NCBI RefSeq assembly: GCF_905200055.1
Contig: NZ_CAJKIS010000023.1
Coordinates: forward strand, 1-37,420
Origin: an uncultured Fusobacterium sp.
GTDB taxonomy: Bacteria; Fusobacteriota; Fusobacteriia; Fusobacteriales; Fusobacteriaceae
Direction: 5' to 3'
Length of the DNA: 37,420 bases
Each line of letters begins with the position of its first letter. Positions within the stretch are counted from its first letter, which is position 1. The notes below the pieces were generated by a model. It made no database searches, was not told where the DNA came from, and saw only the letters and a list, made by a program, of their open reading frames with translations. Positions 22,487-30,903 of this stretch are shown here, in pieces. Made by a program: the position numbers and the translations under genes.

Positions 22487-23038
22487 CTATTTAAATTGTT
22501 CTACACCATTTACATATGTGCATTCTTTTACTAATTTACCTTCTGCATCATATTCTTTGTATTCTCCGTCAAGTTTTCCATTTTCTCCATAATTACATTT
22601 TATGTATAGAACACCATTAGAGAAATACTCTTTATATGGTCCAAACATAGCTCCATTTTTAATATTTACATCTACTTTCTTTTGTCCATTTGGAAAATAT
22701 TTAATATTTTTTGTTGTAGTTGAATTATTTACATGTTCAGCTGATTTTTTAACTTTTCCATTTGGATAGTATTCTTCAAATAAACCTACTATTTCACCAT
22801 CTACTAAATGACGAATTGAACTTAATTTTCCATCGCTATAGAAAGTTTCATAAACTCCATGTATATTTCCATTCTTATAGAATTTTCTTGTTTCAACTTG
22901 TCCATTCATATAATATGACTTATATTCTCCCTCTCTGACACCATTCACATAATTTTTTTCCTCTTGAATTCTTCCATTGTCGTATGTTTTAACCCATAGT
23001 CCTTCTTTTTTTCCATCTTTATTGTGCTGATTAGTCAT
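22487..23038 (-). CDS. MORN-variant (YwqK-type) repeat protein
   Basis: The 183-residue protein is built almost wholly of about seven repeats of roughly 22-24 residues with the pattern YxNGxxxGxYxxYxxNG (for example YVNGVREGEYKSYYMNGQVE and YKNGNIHGVYETFYSDGKLS). This is the MORN_2 variant found in proteins often labelled YwqK-family antitoxin. No signal peptide is visible, so it is probably cytoplasmic. Such repeats form beta-hairpin stacks, mainly for binding. There is no partner toxin gene beside it: upstream is a 155-base gap and the SGNH gene, downstream a terminator and a repeat unit. The antitoxin label is therefore not supported by context. Confidence 0.75.
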   Translation of the reverse strand: MTNQHNKDGKKEGLWVKTYDNGRIQEEKNYVNGVREGEYKSYYMNGQVETRKFYKNGNIHGVYETFYSDGKLSSIRHLVDGEIVGLFEEYYPNGKVKKSAEHVNNSTTTKNIKYFPNGQKKVDVNIKNGAMFGPYKEYFSNGVLYIKCNYGENGKLDGEYKEYDAEGKLVKECTYVNGVEQFK

Positions 23039-23193
23039 GATAGATTCCCCCTTTGAAAAAGTAATGATGTGTGGTTACTATTAGTATACATCATTATCTT
23101 TAATAAATAAAGATGTTAATTAAAATTTTTTCTATTTTAATAACTTTTTTTCAATTTCACTATAAAAAATCTTAAATTTTAACATATTTTTCA

Positions 23194-23790
23194 TCAAATT
23201 GTATTGACTATTTTTTCTATTTTATTATTCATATTTTTATATAATTCACTTCTAGTACTAGCATTTTTATTAAAAATAGCTCTATAAATTGTATATGCAG
23301 CTAGTGTTGAACCAATTTCTGAGGCATGTTTATCATCTTTAAAATATAGTTCTATATCTGGATGTTCATCTTTAAACTCCCACCACACTAACCCCACTGG
23401 AGCAACTAAAACATTTAATTTTTTTGCTAGTTTTATATAAGCATCACTCATAGCTTTTTGTTTTTCTCTCTCTGATTTTATTGTCCATGGCATATATAAA
23501 ACTATTTTTGAATCTGTTCTATCAATATATTTTTTTATAGCCTCTACTGAACTATTTAAAGTTTGCTCATCAAATCCACCTTGAAGATGTTGTAAAACTA
23601 TGTAATCATACCCTCCATAAAGAATGTTAAATCTTACTTCTGGCTCTTTTTGATGAAAATCTAATCCTTTATATCCACGGGCAAGCATTGTTACATCAAC
23701 ATCTATACTGTTTTCTTGACAAATTAATTTGAAAATATATGGCATATCATTAAAATATGTGTGACTATTACCTATAAATAATACTTTCAT
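23194..23790 (-). CDS. SGNH/GDSL-type hydrolase
   Basis: This is a probable esterase or acetylhydrolase. The 198-residue protein starts MKVLFIGNSHTYFNDMP. GNSHT is a block I variant with the nucleophile at S9, and the Asn of block III may be replaced by a segment near YIVLQHLQGG. The Asp-His pair of block V is DDKHASEIGS near residue 160. No signal peptide is present, so it is cytoplasmic. It follows galU after a hairpin terminator and has TGGAGG before ATG. The substrate is unknown; relatives act on carbohydrate esters, lipids or peptidoglycan. Confidence 0.7.
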   Translation of the reverse strand: MKVLFIGNSHTYFNDMPYIFKLICQENSIDVDVTMLARGYKGLDFHQKEPEVRFNILYGGYDYIVLQHLQGGFDEQTLNSSVEAIKKYIDRTDSKIVLYMPWTIKSEREKQKAMSDAYIKLAKKLNVLVAPVGLVWWEFKDEHPDIELYFKDDKHASEIGSTLAAYTIYRAIFNKNASTRSELYKNMNNKIEKIVNTI

Positions 23791-23805
23791 CTTTTACCTC
23801 CAAAT

Positions 23806-23833
23806 AGAAAAGGGAAATTCAAACGAATTTCCC
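23806..23833 (-). terminator. terminator after galU
   Basis: On the minus strand GGGAAATTC (23833-23825) pairs with GAATTTCCC (23820-23812) around a four-base loop, followed by TTTTCTATTT. It lies just upstream of the SGNH ribosome binding site. Confidence 0.65.
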
Positions 23834-23842
23834 CTAATATTT

Positions 23843-24724
23843 TTAATCTAATTTTAAATCATTTTTTAGATAGTTTAAAAGTTCCTCTTTTGTTTCATCA
23901 TTTCTTAAACCAAATTCAATATTAGCCTTTAAAAGTCCAAACTTATTCCCTATATCATATCTTTTTCCTTTAAAGTCATAAGCAAGTACTTTTTCTCCTG
24001 CTTTCATCATATCTAATATTGCATCTGTCAATTGAATCTCTCCACCTTTTCCAGGTTTTACCTCTTCAAGATATTTAAATATCTTCCCATCAAGAAGGTA
24101 TCTTCCAAGACAAGCATATCTTGAAGGAGCTTCTTCAACTGCTGGTTTTTCTATGAAATCATCTATTTCACAAGTATCATTATCAAGATATTGAGTAGGT
24201 TTTACAATTCCATATTTTGAAACATCTTTTTGAGCTACTTCTTGACATCCAACTATGCTAGATCCATATTTTTCATATACATCTATCATTTGCTTTGCCA
24301 CAGGATACTCATCATTATAAACAATATCATCTCCAAGAGCTATTACAAAAGGATCATCTCCAATGAAAGGTTTTGCTTTTAAAATTGCATGTCCCAATCC
24401 TTTTGGATGATTTTGTCTAACATAGAAGATATTTGCCATATCTGATATATTTTCTATTTTTTCAAGAAGTTCATTTTTTCCATCTTTTTTTAAAGTACTT
24501 TCAACTTCATAAGAATAGTCAAAATGATCCTCTATTGAGTTTTTATTTCTTCCAGTTACAATAACAATATCTTTTATTCCTGATTGCACAAGTTCTTCTA
24601 CAATATATTGTAGTGAAGGTTTATCAACTATTACTAACATCTCTTTAGGTTGAGCTTTAGTTGCTGGTAAAACTCTAGTTCCTAGTCCAGCTGCTGGAAT
24701 TACTGCCTTAGTAACTTTTTTCAT
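23843..24724 (-). CDS. galU: UTP-glucose-1-phosphate uridylyltransferase
   Basis: The enzyme makes UDP-glucose from UTP and glucose-1-phosphate, feeding cell-surface polysaccharides. The 293-residue protein has the nucleotide-binding loop AVIPAAGLGTRVLPATKAQPKEML at residues 5-28, EELVQSGIKDIVIVTGRNK, and further GalU segments: GLGHAILKAKPFIGDDPFVIALGDDI near 105 and GRYLLDGKIFKYL with GGEIQLTDAI near 200-225. ATG at 24724 was chosen because GGAGGGAAG lies just upstream; the ATG at 24739 is upstream of that site. The gene starts 22 bases after metG, so the two share an operon. Confidence 0.92.
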   Translation of the reverse strand: MKKVTKAVIPAAGLGTRVLPATKAQPKEMLVIVDKPSLQYIVEELVQSGIKDIVIVTGRNKNSIEDHFDYSYEVESTLKKDGKNELLEKIENISDMANIFYVRQNHPKGLGHAILKAKPFIGDDPFVIALGDDIVYNDEYPVAKQMIDVYEKYGSSIVGCQEVAQKDVSKYGIVKPTQYLDNDTCEIDDFIEKPAVEEAPSRYACLGRYLLDGKIFKYLEEVKPGKGGEIQLTDAILDMMKAGEKVLAYDFKGKRYDIGNKFGLLKANIEFGLRNDETKEELLNYLKNDLKLD

Positions 24725-24746
24725 ATAACTTCCCTCCATATTAAAA

Positions 24747-26669
24747 TTATTTAGCTTTTGATCCTGTTGCTACCTCTTTAGCTACTTCAACAAGTCTAAG
24801 TCCATTTTTATCCTCTGTACTTAAAAGCATTCCTTGAGAAATTTCTCCTCTTAATTTAACTGGTTTAAGGTTTGTTATAGCTAATACTTTTTTACCAACT
24901 AATTTTTCTGGTTCTGGATAAGCTTTAGCAATTCCTGAAACTATTTGTCTTGCATGATCTCCAAGGCTAACTTTAAATTTAAGAAGTTTATCTGCTCCCT
25001 TAATTTTTCCAGCCTCTAAAATCTCTACTACTTGTATTTTTAATTTATCAAATTCAGATATATCAATTGCATTTTCTATTACTAAATCAGGATTGATTGC
25101 CATAGGATCAACTTTTGGTTCTAATGCTTCAAGATCAAGTCTTGGGAATATAGGTTCTGCATTTCCTAAAGTATGTCCTGCTGGTAATAGATCCCAACCT
25201 TCAACATCACTTACTAAAGCATTTCTTACCTCTTTTTCAACTCCTAATTGATTCCAGATTTTTTGAGCTGATTCAGGCATATATGGATAGATCATTACTG
25301 CAACTTTATAAAGTCCATTTACTAGATGGTTCATTACTACTGCTAATCTATCTTTTTTAGCCTCATCTTTAGCAAGAGCCCAAGGCATAGTCTCATCAAT
25401 ATATTTATTTAATCTTGAGATAAATTTCCAAATTCCTTCAAGAGCTTTTGAGAATTGAACTATATCCATTTGCTCATTTACCTCTTTTAAAGTTTCATTC
25501 CATAGGTTTTCTATCTCATCATCAAAACTATCTCTTGTAGTTCCTGAAGTTATAACTCCACCAAAATATTTTTTATACATTCCTAAAGTTCTATTTAATA
25601 GGTTTCCTAAATCATTTGCTAAATCTGAATTGATTCTAGTTACTACTGATTTTGTAGAGTAGTCTCCATCATTTCCAAATTGAACTTCTCTTAATAGGCA
25701 ATATCTAAAAGCATCTACACCATATTTTTTTGTCTCTGCTATTGGATCTACAACATTTCCTTTAGATTTAGACATTTTTTCACCTTCAGAAGTCCACCAA
25801 CCATGAGCTACTATATTATCTGGAAGTTTAATTCCAGCAGAAAGTAACATACAAGGCCAAATAATAGCATGGAATCTTACTATATCTTTTCCTAATAAGT
25901 GAACTACATGTCCATTTGTCCAGTATTTTTCAAATTTTTCTGGATCATTTTCATATCCTGTTGCTGTTAGATAGTTTGTTAAAGCATCAAACCAAACATA
26001 AGTAATATGTCCTGGAGCAAATTCAATAGGGATTCCCCATTCAAATGTATTTCTTGAAATAGAAAGATCTTGTAATCCTTGTTTAATGAAAGATATAACT
26101 TCATTTCTTCTTGAACGAGGTAGTATAAAATCAGGATGAGATTCTATATGTGCTAATAGAGCATCTTGATATTTTGACATTTTAAAGAAGTATGATTCTT
26201 CCTTTACTACTCTAAGTTCTTTTCCACAATCTGGACAATGGTTTCCATTTACTATTTGATTTTCAGGTACGAAAGTTTCACATGAAACACAGTATTTTCC
26301 TGAATATTCTCCTTTATATATATCTCCATTTTCATAAACTTTTTTTAATATTTTCTTTACTGCATCTTTATGTCTTGATTCAGTTGTTCTAATAAAATCA
26401 GTATATTCTATGTTTAAAGCTTTCCACATTTCAACAAACTTAGGAGCCATAATATCTGTCCATTGTTGAGGTGTGTAACCTTTCATTTTAGCTGTTTCTT
26501 CAACTTTTTGTCCATGTTCATCTGTTCCAGTTAAAAAGAAAACATCATACCCCATTGTTTTTTTATATCTAGCTAGTACATCAGCTGCTATTGTTGTGTA
26601 GGCACTTCCTACATGTGGATCCCCATTTACATAATAAATAGGCGTTGTTACATAAAAACTTTTATTCAT
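24747..26669 (-). CDS. metG: methionyl-tRNA synthetase
   Basis: The enzyme charges tRNA-Met with methionine. The 640-residue protein has the class I signature as PHVGSAYTTI (HIGH equivalent) near residue 18, a zinc-knuckle with CVSC and CPDC near 127-147, and EKMSKSKGN near 300. An anticodon-binding helical domain spans about 340-510. A C-terminal Trbp111-like tRNA-binding domain (about 540-640) has DKLKIQVVEILEAGKIKGAD and SQGMLLSTE. The length and the appended domain suit the bacterial MetG form with its own dimerising tail. Upstream is the acyltransferase-like gene, 27 bases away. Confidence 0.95.
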   Translation of the reverse strand: MNKSFYVTTPIYYVNGDPHVGSAYTTIAADVLARYKKTMGYDVFFLTGTDEHGQKVEETAKMKGYTPQQWTDIMAPKFVEMWKALNIEYTDFIRTTESRHKDAVKKILKKVYENGDIYKGEYSGKYCVSCETFVPENQIVNGNHCPDCGKELRVVKEESYFFKMSKYQDALLAHIESHPDFILPRSRRNEVISFIKQGLQDLSISRNTFEWGIPIEFAPGHITYVWFDALTNYLTATGYENDPEKFEKYWTNGHVVHLLGKDIVRFHAIIWPCMLLSAGIKLPDNIVAHGWWTSEGEKMSKSKGNVVDPIAETKKYGVDAFRYCLLREVQFGNDGDYSTKSVVTRINSDLANDLGNLLNRTLGMYKKYFGGVITSGTTRDSFDDEIENLWNETLKEVNEQMDIVQFSKALEGIWKFISRLNKYIDETMPWALAKDEAKKDRLAVVMNHLVNGLYKVAVMIYPYMPESAQKIWNQLGVEKEVRNALVSDVEGWDLLPAGHTLGNAEPIFPRLDLEALEPKVDPMAINPDLVIENAIDISEFDKLKIQVVEILEAGKIKGADKLLKFKVSLGDHARQIVSGIAKAYPEPEKLVGKKVLAITNLKPVKLRGEISQGMLLSTEDKNGLRLVEVAKEVATGSKAK

Positions 26670-26696
26670 CTATTCTCTCCTTCTACTAGACAATTA

Positions 26697-27338
26697 TTAA
26701 AAATATTTTTCTGCTTCTCTGTCTAGTTCATTAAGTTTATTTTTTAATAATTCACAATATATATCTATATCTGCATCTTTAGGAATCTCTATTGGATCTC
26801 CCATTAAAAATACCATTGTTGTAAAAGGTTTAGGAAATTGAAACTTATCCCAAGCTTTTTTAAATATCCATTTATCTTTATAGGCTCCACCTATTGGAAC
26901 TATATATTTTTTTCCTTTTTGAGCTAAATATATCATTCCAGGCTTAACTTCATAGATAGGTCCTTTCGGTCCATCTACTGGAGTCCCTATGCTATACCCT
27001 TGCTTCATCAATCTTATTAAAGATATTAAACTTGAAGTTGAATTTTTATCTGAAGAACCTCTTACCATATGAAAGCCCATCTTTTCTAAAGGAACAGAGA
27101 TTAACTCTCCATCCTTTGATGGACTAGCAAGAACTGCCCTTTTCTCTATATAATCAAGACATAGACTTGGAATTACAAGCTTATTATGCCAAAAAGCAAA
27201 AATATAACTTTCTTCATTCTCTTTTACCTTATCATTTCTTATTAATTTAACTTTCAGTGTCTTTCCAACTAATTTTAGCAGATAATAAAGTATTAAGCCA
27301 TATCTTCTATATTTTTTTGTTTCTTTTTCTCCGCTCAT
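26697..27338 (-). CDS. DUF374/lysophospholipid acyltransferase-family protein
   Basis: This is a membrane-associated protein related to lipid A/phospholipid acyltransferases. The 213 residues include a hydrophobic N-terminal part (YGLILYYLLKLVGKTL), FWHNKLVIPS near residue 52 (an HX4-type catalytic-histidine region), SKDGELISVPLEKMGFHMVRGSS near 75, and GTPVDGPKGPIYEVKPGMIYLAQ near 118. That pattern is characteristic of DUF374 proteins. Many homologues are adjacent to lipid A or envelope genes, but here it heads an operon with metG and galU. The acyl substrate is unknown. Confidence 0.8.
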   Translation of the reverse strand: MSGEKETKKYRRYGLILYYLLKLVGKTLKVKLIRNDKVKENEESYIFAFWHNKLVIPSLCLDYIEKRAVLASPSKDGELISVPLEKMGFHMVRGSSDKNSTSSLISLIRLMKQGYSIGTPVDGPKGPIYEVKPGMIYLAQKGKKYIVPIGGAYKDKWIFKKAWDKFQFPKPFTTMVFLMGDPIEIPKDADIDIYCELLKNKLNELDREAEKYF

Positions 27339-27373
27339 AATTTCTCCTAAAATTATTATAATTATACTCTATA

Positions 27374-27382
27374 ATTATAGCA
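27374..27382 (-). promoter_or_regulatory. extended -10 promoter for the acyltransferase-metG-galU operon
   Basis: On the minus strand TGC directly precedes TATAAT (27379-27374). No good -35 is seen at 17 bases. Confidence 0.45.
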
Positions 27383-27493
27383 CATCCATCCTATTTTAAA
27401 AAGTGACTTTTAATTAAATTTAACCTATCTTACTTTTTTTAATATAAACTATAATATATCATTCTAATAAAAAGAAAAAATATTGTTATCCCT

Positions 27494-27650
27494 AACATCA
27501 AGTTGACGTAATTCGGAAGTGAATATTAGAAGCCCTCAGCGAAATGCAGTTAAGAAAATGCAACGTGTTTGAGGCGAAGCCGAGTTTTGCATTTTCAACG
27601 GAATGAGCCTAGGGATTCTTTATTCTCTGACATGGAGACAACTTGATGTT
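27494..27650 (+). repeat. type A intergenic foldback repeat, second full copy
   Basis: It has perfect ends AACATCAAGTTG (27494-27505) and CAACTTGATGTT (27639-27650), the same 157-bp length as the copy at 5076-5232 and about six substitutions. Its core (27563-27586) starts ACGTGTTTGAGGCGAAG. The gap 27339-27819 between the acyltransferase-like gene and the helicase gene holds this element, module C, a promoter and a terminator. Confidence 0.87.
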
Positions 27651-27667
27651 AAAAAGAAATTTTGATA

Positions 27668-27765
27668 ACTTAACTTGACTAATAATCGCAAATAACAAAG
27701 GTACTTTGTCAAAACCTAACGATACACAAGAAAAAATGATCTTAGTTAGATATATTATATTTTAC
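27668..27765 (+). repeat. module C of the intergenic repeat, copy 2
   Basis: It starts CTTAACTTGACTAATAATCG, has the invariant palindrome CAAAG-GTA-CTTTG (27696-27708) and retains the distal CTTAGTTAGATATATTAT end shared with copy 4. The outer stem is weaker than in copies 1 and 4. Confidence 0.8.
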
Positions 27766-27766
27766 A

Positions 27767-27811
27767 TTAAAAAAGCTAGTATTAACTAATAAGTTTAGTT
27801 TAATACTAGCT
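27767..27811 (-). terminator. terminator of the DEAD-box helicase gene
   Basis: On the minus strand AGCTAGTATTAA (27811-27800) pairs perfectly with TTAATACTAGCT (27785-27774), followed by TTTTTT. It begins nine bases after the stop codon. Confidence 0.85.
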
Positions 27812-27819
27812 CATCTATC

Positions 27820-29409
27820 CTATTTTTCTTTTTTATCTTTAGCTTTTGCCTTTTCAATTAGAGGTTTCTTTCCTCTCTTATCTTGTTTAAACGCTTCTAT
27901 AATCTCTTCTGCTTCACGGAATGGAACAGACATGAAAGAGAAATTATCATAAACTTCTACATTTTTCAATTTTCTCTCATCAATTCTTGTTTTTCTATTT
28001 ACAAGTTCTACTAATTTTTTAGGAGTCATATCATTTTTTCTTCCAAGAGCAACAAACAGTCTTACTTTTCCTGTTTTTTCTAATGGAGCTGCATTAATCT
28101 CATTGTAACTATTTTCATCTAATTCATCTTCATATGAATTTTTTAATAGAGCTGCTACAATATCCACAGGATCTTCTCCAGCTAAAAGTTCTTTAGCAAG
28201 AGATTTAAAATTATCAAAGTTTCCATCAGCTAAAATTTGTTGTAATTCTTCCATTAATCTAAACTTCTTAGCTTGAATTACATCTTTTACTCCAGGAATT
28301 CTCTCTTTTCTAATTTCAGTTTTTACTATTTTTTGAATTTGTAAAAGTCTTCTATACTCTTGAGGTGTTATAAATGTAATTGCAGTTCCCTCTTTTCCTG
28401 CTCTTCCTGTTCTTCCTATTCTATGAACATAACTTTCAGCTTCTTGTGGAATAGCATAGTTTATTACATGTGATAAATCATTTACATCTATACCTCTAGC
28501 TGCTACGTCTGTTGCTACAAGAACATTTATTTTTCTTACTTTAAATCTCTTTAATGTAACTTCTCTATAATTTTGACTGATATCTCCATGAAGCCCTTCT
28601 GCATCATATCCTCTATCATTCAGTTTTCCTACTACATCATTTACATCGTTTTTAGTTCTACAGAAAACAATTCCATAGAAATCTCTTGTTAAATCAATTA
28701 TTCTACAAAGAGCCTCAAATTTATCTCTTTCATGAACTTCAAAATATATTTGATCTGTTAAGTCTGTTGTAAGTTCTCTTGTTTTTACAGCTAATACTTC
28801 ATAATCTTTCATATGTTTTTTAGCTATTTTCATTATCTCATTAGGCATTGTAGCAGAGAAGAAAAGCATTCTCTTATCTTCATTTGTAGATTCAAGTATT
28901 TTTTCTACATCTTCAACAAATCCCATATTTAACATTTCATCTGCTTCATCTAAGATAAAATATTTAAGATTATCTAATTTTATTAGTTTTCTATCCATTA
29001 AGTCCATAACTCTTCCAGGAGTTCCTACAATTATATCTGTTCCTTTTTTTAATTGCTTTATTTGGAACTCAATAGATTGTCCCCCGTAAACTGGAGTTAT
29101 TCTGATTTTCTTTCCACTTGCAAGACTATTCATTTCTTCTGCCACTTGTAGAGCTAGCTCTCTTGTTGGAGCTAAAACAATAGCTTGTATACTTTTTGAA
29201 GATTCAAATCTTTCTAATATAGGTAAAGAAAAAGCAGCTGTTTTTCCTGTTCCTGTTTGAGCTTGTCCTATTATATCCTTTTCTCCATTTAATAATGCTG
29301 GTATTGTAAGAGCTTGTATAGGAGTTGGAGTTTCATATCCTTTCTTTGAAAGAGCCTTTAAAGTTTTATCACTTAGTCCTAATTTTCTAAATTCTTCTAA
29401 TTTTTCCAT
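27820..29409 (-). CDS. DEAD-box ATP-dependent RNA helicase
   Basis: This unwinds RNA and is likely to act in ribosome assembly, RNA decay or cold adaptation. The 529-residue protein has all helicase motifs: Q motif (FRKLGLSDKTLKALSKKGY..PTPIQ), motif I GQAQTGTGKTAAF near 50, PTRELALQ near 83, DEAD (FILDEADEML) near 153, SAT near 185, RGIDV near 310 and HRIGRTGRAGKEG near 330. A C-terminal DbpA-type RNA-binding domain (about 440-510, LFVALGRKNDMTPKKLVELV) follows, then a basic tail. This layout fits the CshA/DeaD group. Transcription starts about 195 bases upstream of ATG, leaving a long leader. Confidence 0.92.
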   Translation of the reverse strand: MEKLEEFRKLGLSDKTLKALSKKGYETPTPIQALTIPALLNGEKDIIGQAQTGTGKTAAFSLPILERFESSKSIQAIVLAPTRELALQVAEEMNSLASGKKIRITPVYGGQSIEFQIKQLKKGTDIIVGTPGRVMDLMDRKLIKLDNLKYFILDEADEMLNMGFVEDVEKILESTNEDKRMLFFSATMPNEIMKIAKKHMKDYEVLAVKTRELTTDLTDQIYFEVHERDKFEALCRIIDLTRDFYGIVFCRTKNDVNDVVGKLNDRGYDAEGLHGDISQNYREVTLKRFKVRKINVLVATDVAARGIDVNDLSHVINYAIPQEAESYVHRIGRTGRAGKEGTAITFITPQEYRRLLQIQKIVKTEIRKERIPGVKDVIQAKKFRLMEELQQILADGNFDNFKSLAKELLAGEDPVDIVAALLKNSYEDELDENSYNEINAAPLEKTGKVRLFVALGRKNDMTPKKLVELVNRKTRIDERKLKNVEVYDNFSFMSVPFREAEEIIEAFKQDKRGKKPLIEKAKAKDKKEK

Positions 29410-29603
29410 TCTTCACTTCCTTATTTAAATTATTTTATTTCATCATAATCACACTGCTTTATATTGTGTCCTATAACAAAAATTTCTTTGTAGCATTATA
29501 GGATTTTCTCTGTTCTTTTCTCACATATACATTTAACGGTGTGTCAAAAATAAAATATATTCAAATGTAATTCTCTTCAAAGAAACCTATCTTAACTACT
29601 CAA
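29410..29603 (-). promoter_or_regulatory. long 5' leader of the DEAD-box helicase gene
   Basis: About 195 bases separate the predicted transcription start from ATG. The leader contains CCTATAA and TTATAGG arms enclosing about 19 bases (centred near 29485) and ends in AAGGAAGTG before the start codon. Long leaders are common in cold-regulated helicase genes, but no specific control element is recognised here. Confidence 0.45.
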
Positions 29604-29609
29604 AAATAT

Positions 29610-29638
29610 ATTATACTATACTTTTCAATAAATTGTAA
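29610..29638 (-). promoter_or_regulatory. promoter of the DEAD-box helicase gene
   Basis: On the minus strand TTACAA (29638-29633), 17 bases, TATAAT (29615-29610). The remainder of the 425-base gap 29410-29834 is the helicase leader, AT-rich sequence and the azlC promoter. Confidence 0.65.
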
Positions 29639-29766
29639 GTTTTATTTTTATTTTAGGATATATATTTTTATTTTTCATATAAAAGTACATATTTGTTCTA
29701 ATTAATTACATAAATTTAATCATATATTCTTCCTTTTTAATTTTCCATTTAATTGATATTTTTAAC

Positions 29767-29795
29767 TTGATTTTATTAAAAAAATATTATATAAT
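29767..29795 (+). promoter_or_regulatory. promoter of azlCD
   Basis: TTGATT (29767-29772), 17 bases, TATAAT (29790-29795). A second TATAAT occurs at 29804-29809. Confidence 0.6.
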
Positions 29796-29834
29796 CCCTT
29801 GGATATAATAAAATTTTAATACTTAGGAGGAAAA

Positions 29835-30530
29835 ATGAATACAAAAACAGTCGCTTTTAAAGCTGCACTTCCTCATACTATTCCTATTTGTGCTGGTTTT
29901 ACTTTTCTAGGATTAGCATATGGAATATATATGAGTAAAATGGGGTTCTCTTTTATCTATCCTTTTCTTATGGCTATAACTATCTTTGCTGGATCTATGG
30001 AATTTATTACAGCCAATCTTTTAGTTAGTGCCTTTGATCCTATAAATGCTTTTATTTTAGCTTTAATGGTCAATGCTAGACATCTTTTTTATGGACTATC
30101 AATGTTAGAAAAATACCATGGAACTGGTAAAAAAAGATTTTTTTTGATTTTTGGAATGTGTGATGAGTCTTTTTCAATTAACTGTACAACTCCTATTCCT
30201 AAAAACGTTGATAAAGGTTGGTTCATGTTCTTTGTAACACTAATGAATTATCTTTATTGGGCTATTGGAGCTGCTTTAGGTGGTATCTTAGGAAAGTTTA
30301 TAACTTTTAGTACAAAGGGAATTGACTTTGTTATGACTGCACTTTTTGTTGTAATCTTTTTAACTCAATGGGATTCACAAAAAAATCATACTCCAGCTCT
30401 TATTGGGCTTGGTGCATCTGTTATAGCTCTACTTATATTTAAAGGTGATAATTTTATTATACCTTCCATGATACTGATTTTAATTTCTTTAACATCAATT
30501 AGAAGCAAGATTGAAAAGGAGGATAAATAA
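29835..30530 (+). CDS. azlC: AzlC-family branched-chain amino acid exporter, large subunit
   Basis: AzlC and AzlD together export branched-chain amino acids or related compounds. The 231-residue protein is highly hydrophobic, with several membrane helices, and shows the AzlC N-terminal pattern AALPHTIPICAGFTFLGLAYGIYM, then FAGSMEFITANLLVSAFDP and ALMVNARHLFYGLSML. The C-terminal half has two or three further helices. GGAGG precedes ATG. The stop codon overlaps the azlD start by one base (TAATG), so translation is coupled. Confidence 0.9.
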   Translation: MNTKTVAFKAALPHTIPICAGFTFLGLAYGIYMSKMGFSFIYPFLMAITIFAGSMEFITANLLVSAFDPINAFILALMVNARHLFYGLSMLEKYHGTGKKRFFLIFGMCDESFSINCTTPIPKNVDKGWFMFFVTLMNYLYWAIGAALGGILGKFITFSTKGIDFVMTALFVVIFLTQWDSQKNHTPALIGLGASVIALLIFKGDNFIIPSMILILISLTSIRSKIEKEDK

Positions 30531-30859
30531 TGACTATTACACAAGAGATATTAACTGTTGGAGCTGTTGTATTAGGAACTATGACAACTAGATTTTTACC
30601 TTTTATTATTTTTCCAGCTAATAAACCTATTCCAAAATATATTCAATATTTAGGTAGAGTTCTTCCTTTTTCTGTTATTGGAATGCTAATTATCTATTGT
30701 CTAAAAGATGTTTCTCTTATAACTAATCCATTTGCTTTACCAGAAATTATAGCTATTCTTGGTATAGTAGCTTTACACAAATGGCAACATAGTATGTTGC
30801 TTTCAATATCTGGTGGAACTATTCTATATATGTTGCTTGTTCAATTTATTTTTAATTAG
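30530..30859 (+). CDS. azlD: AzlD-family branched-chain amino acid exporter, small subunit
   Basis: This is the small membrane partner of AzlC. The 109 residues form four hydrophobic segments, with the typical MTTRFLPFIIF near residue 18 and YIQYLGRVLPFSVIGMLIIYCL near 37. It starts by a one-base overlap with azlC and ends before a strong terminator, so the two form a complete operon. Confidence 0.88.
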   Translation: MTITQEILTVGAVVLGTMTTRFLPFIIFPANKPIPKYIQYLGRVLPFSVIGMLIIYCLKDVSLITNPFALPEIIAILGIVALHKWQHSMLLSISGGTILYMLLVQFIFN

Positions 30860-30865
30860 AAATAC

Positions 30866-30902
30866 AAAAGAGGCTGCTAAAAAATTAACAGCCTCTCTTT
30901 TT
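30866..30902. terminator. bidirectional terminator between azlD and the SDR gene
   Basis: AGAGGCTG (30869-30876) pairs with CAGCCTCT (30889-30896), followed by CTTTTTATT on the plus strand and TTTTG on the minus strand. Confidence 0.8.
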
Positions 30903-30903
30903 A

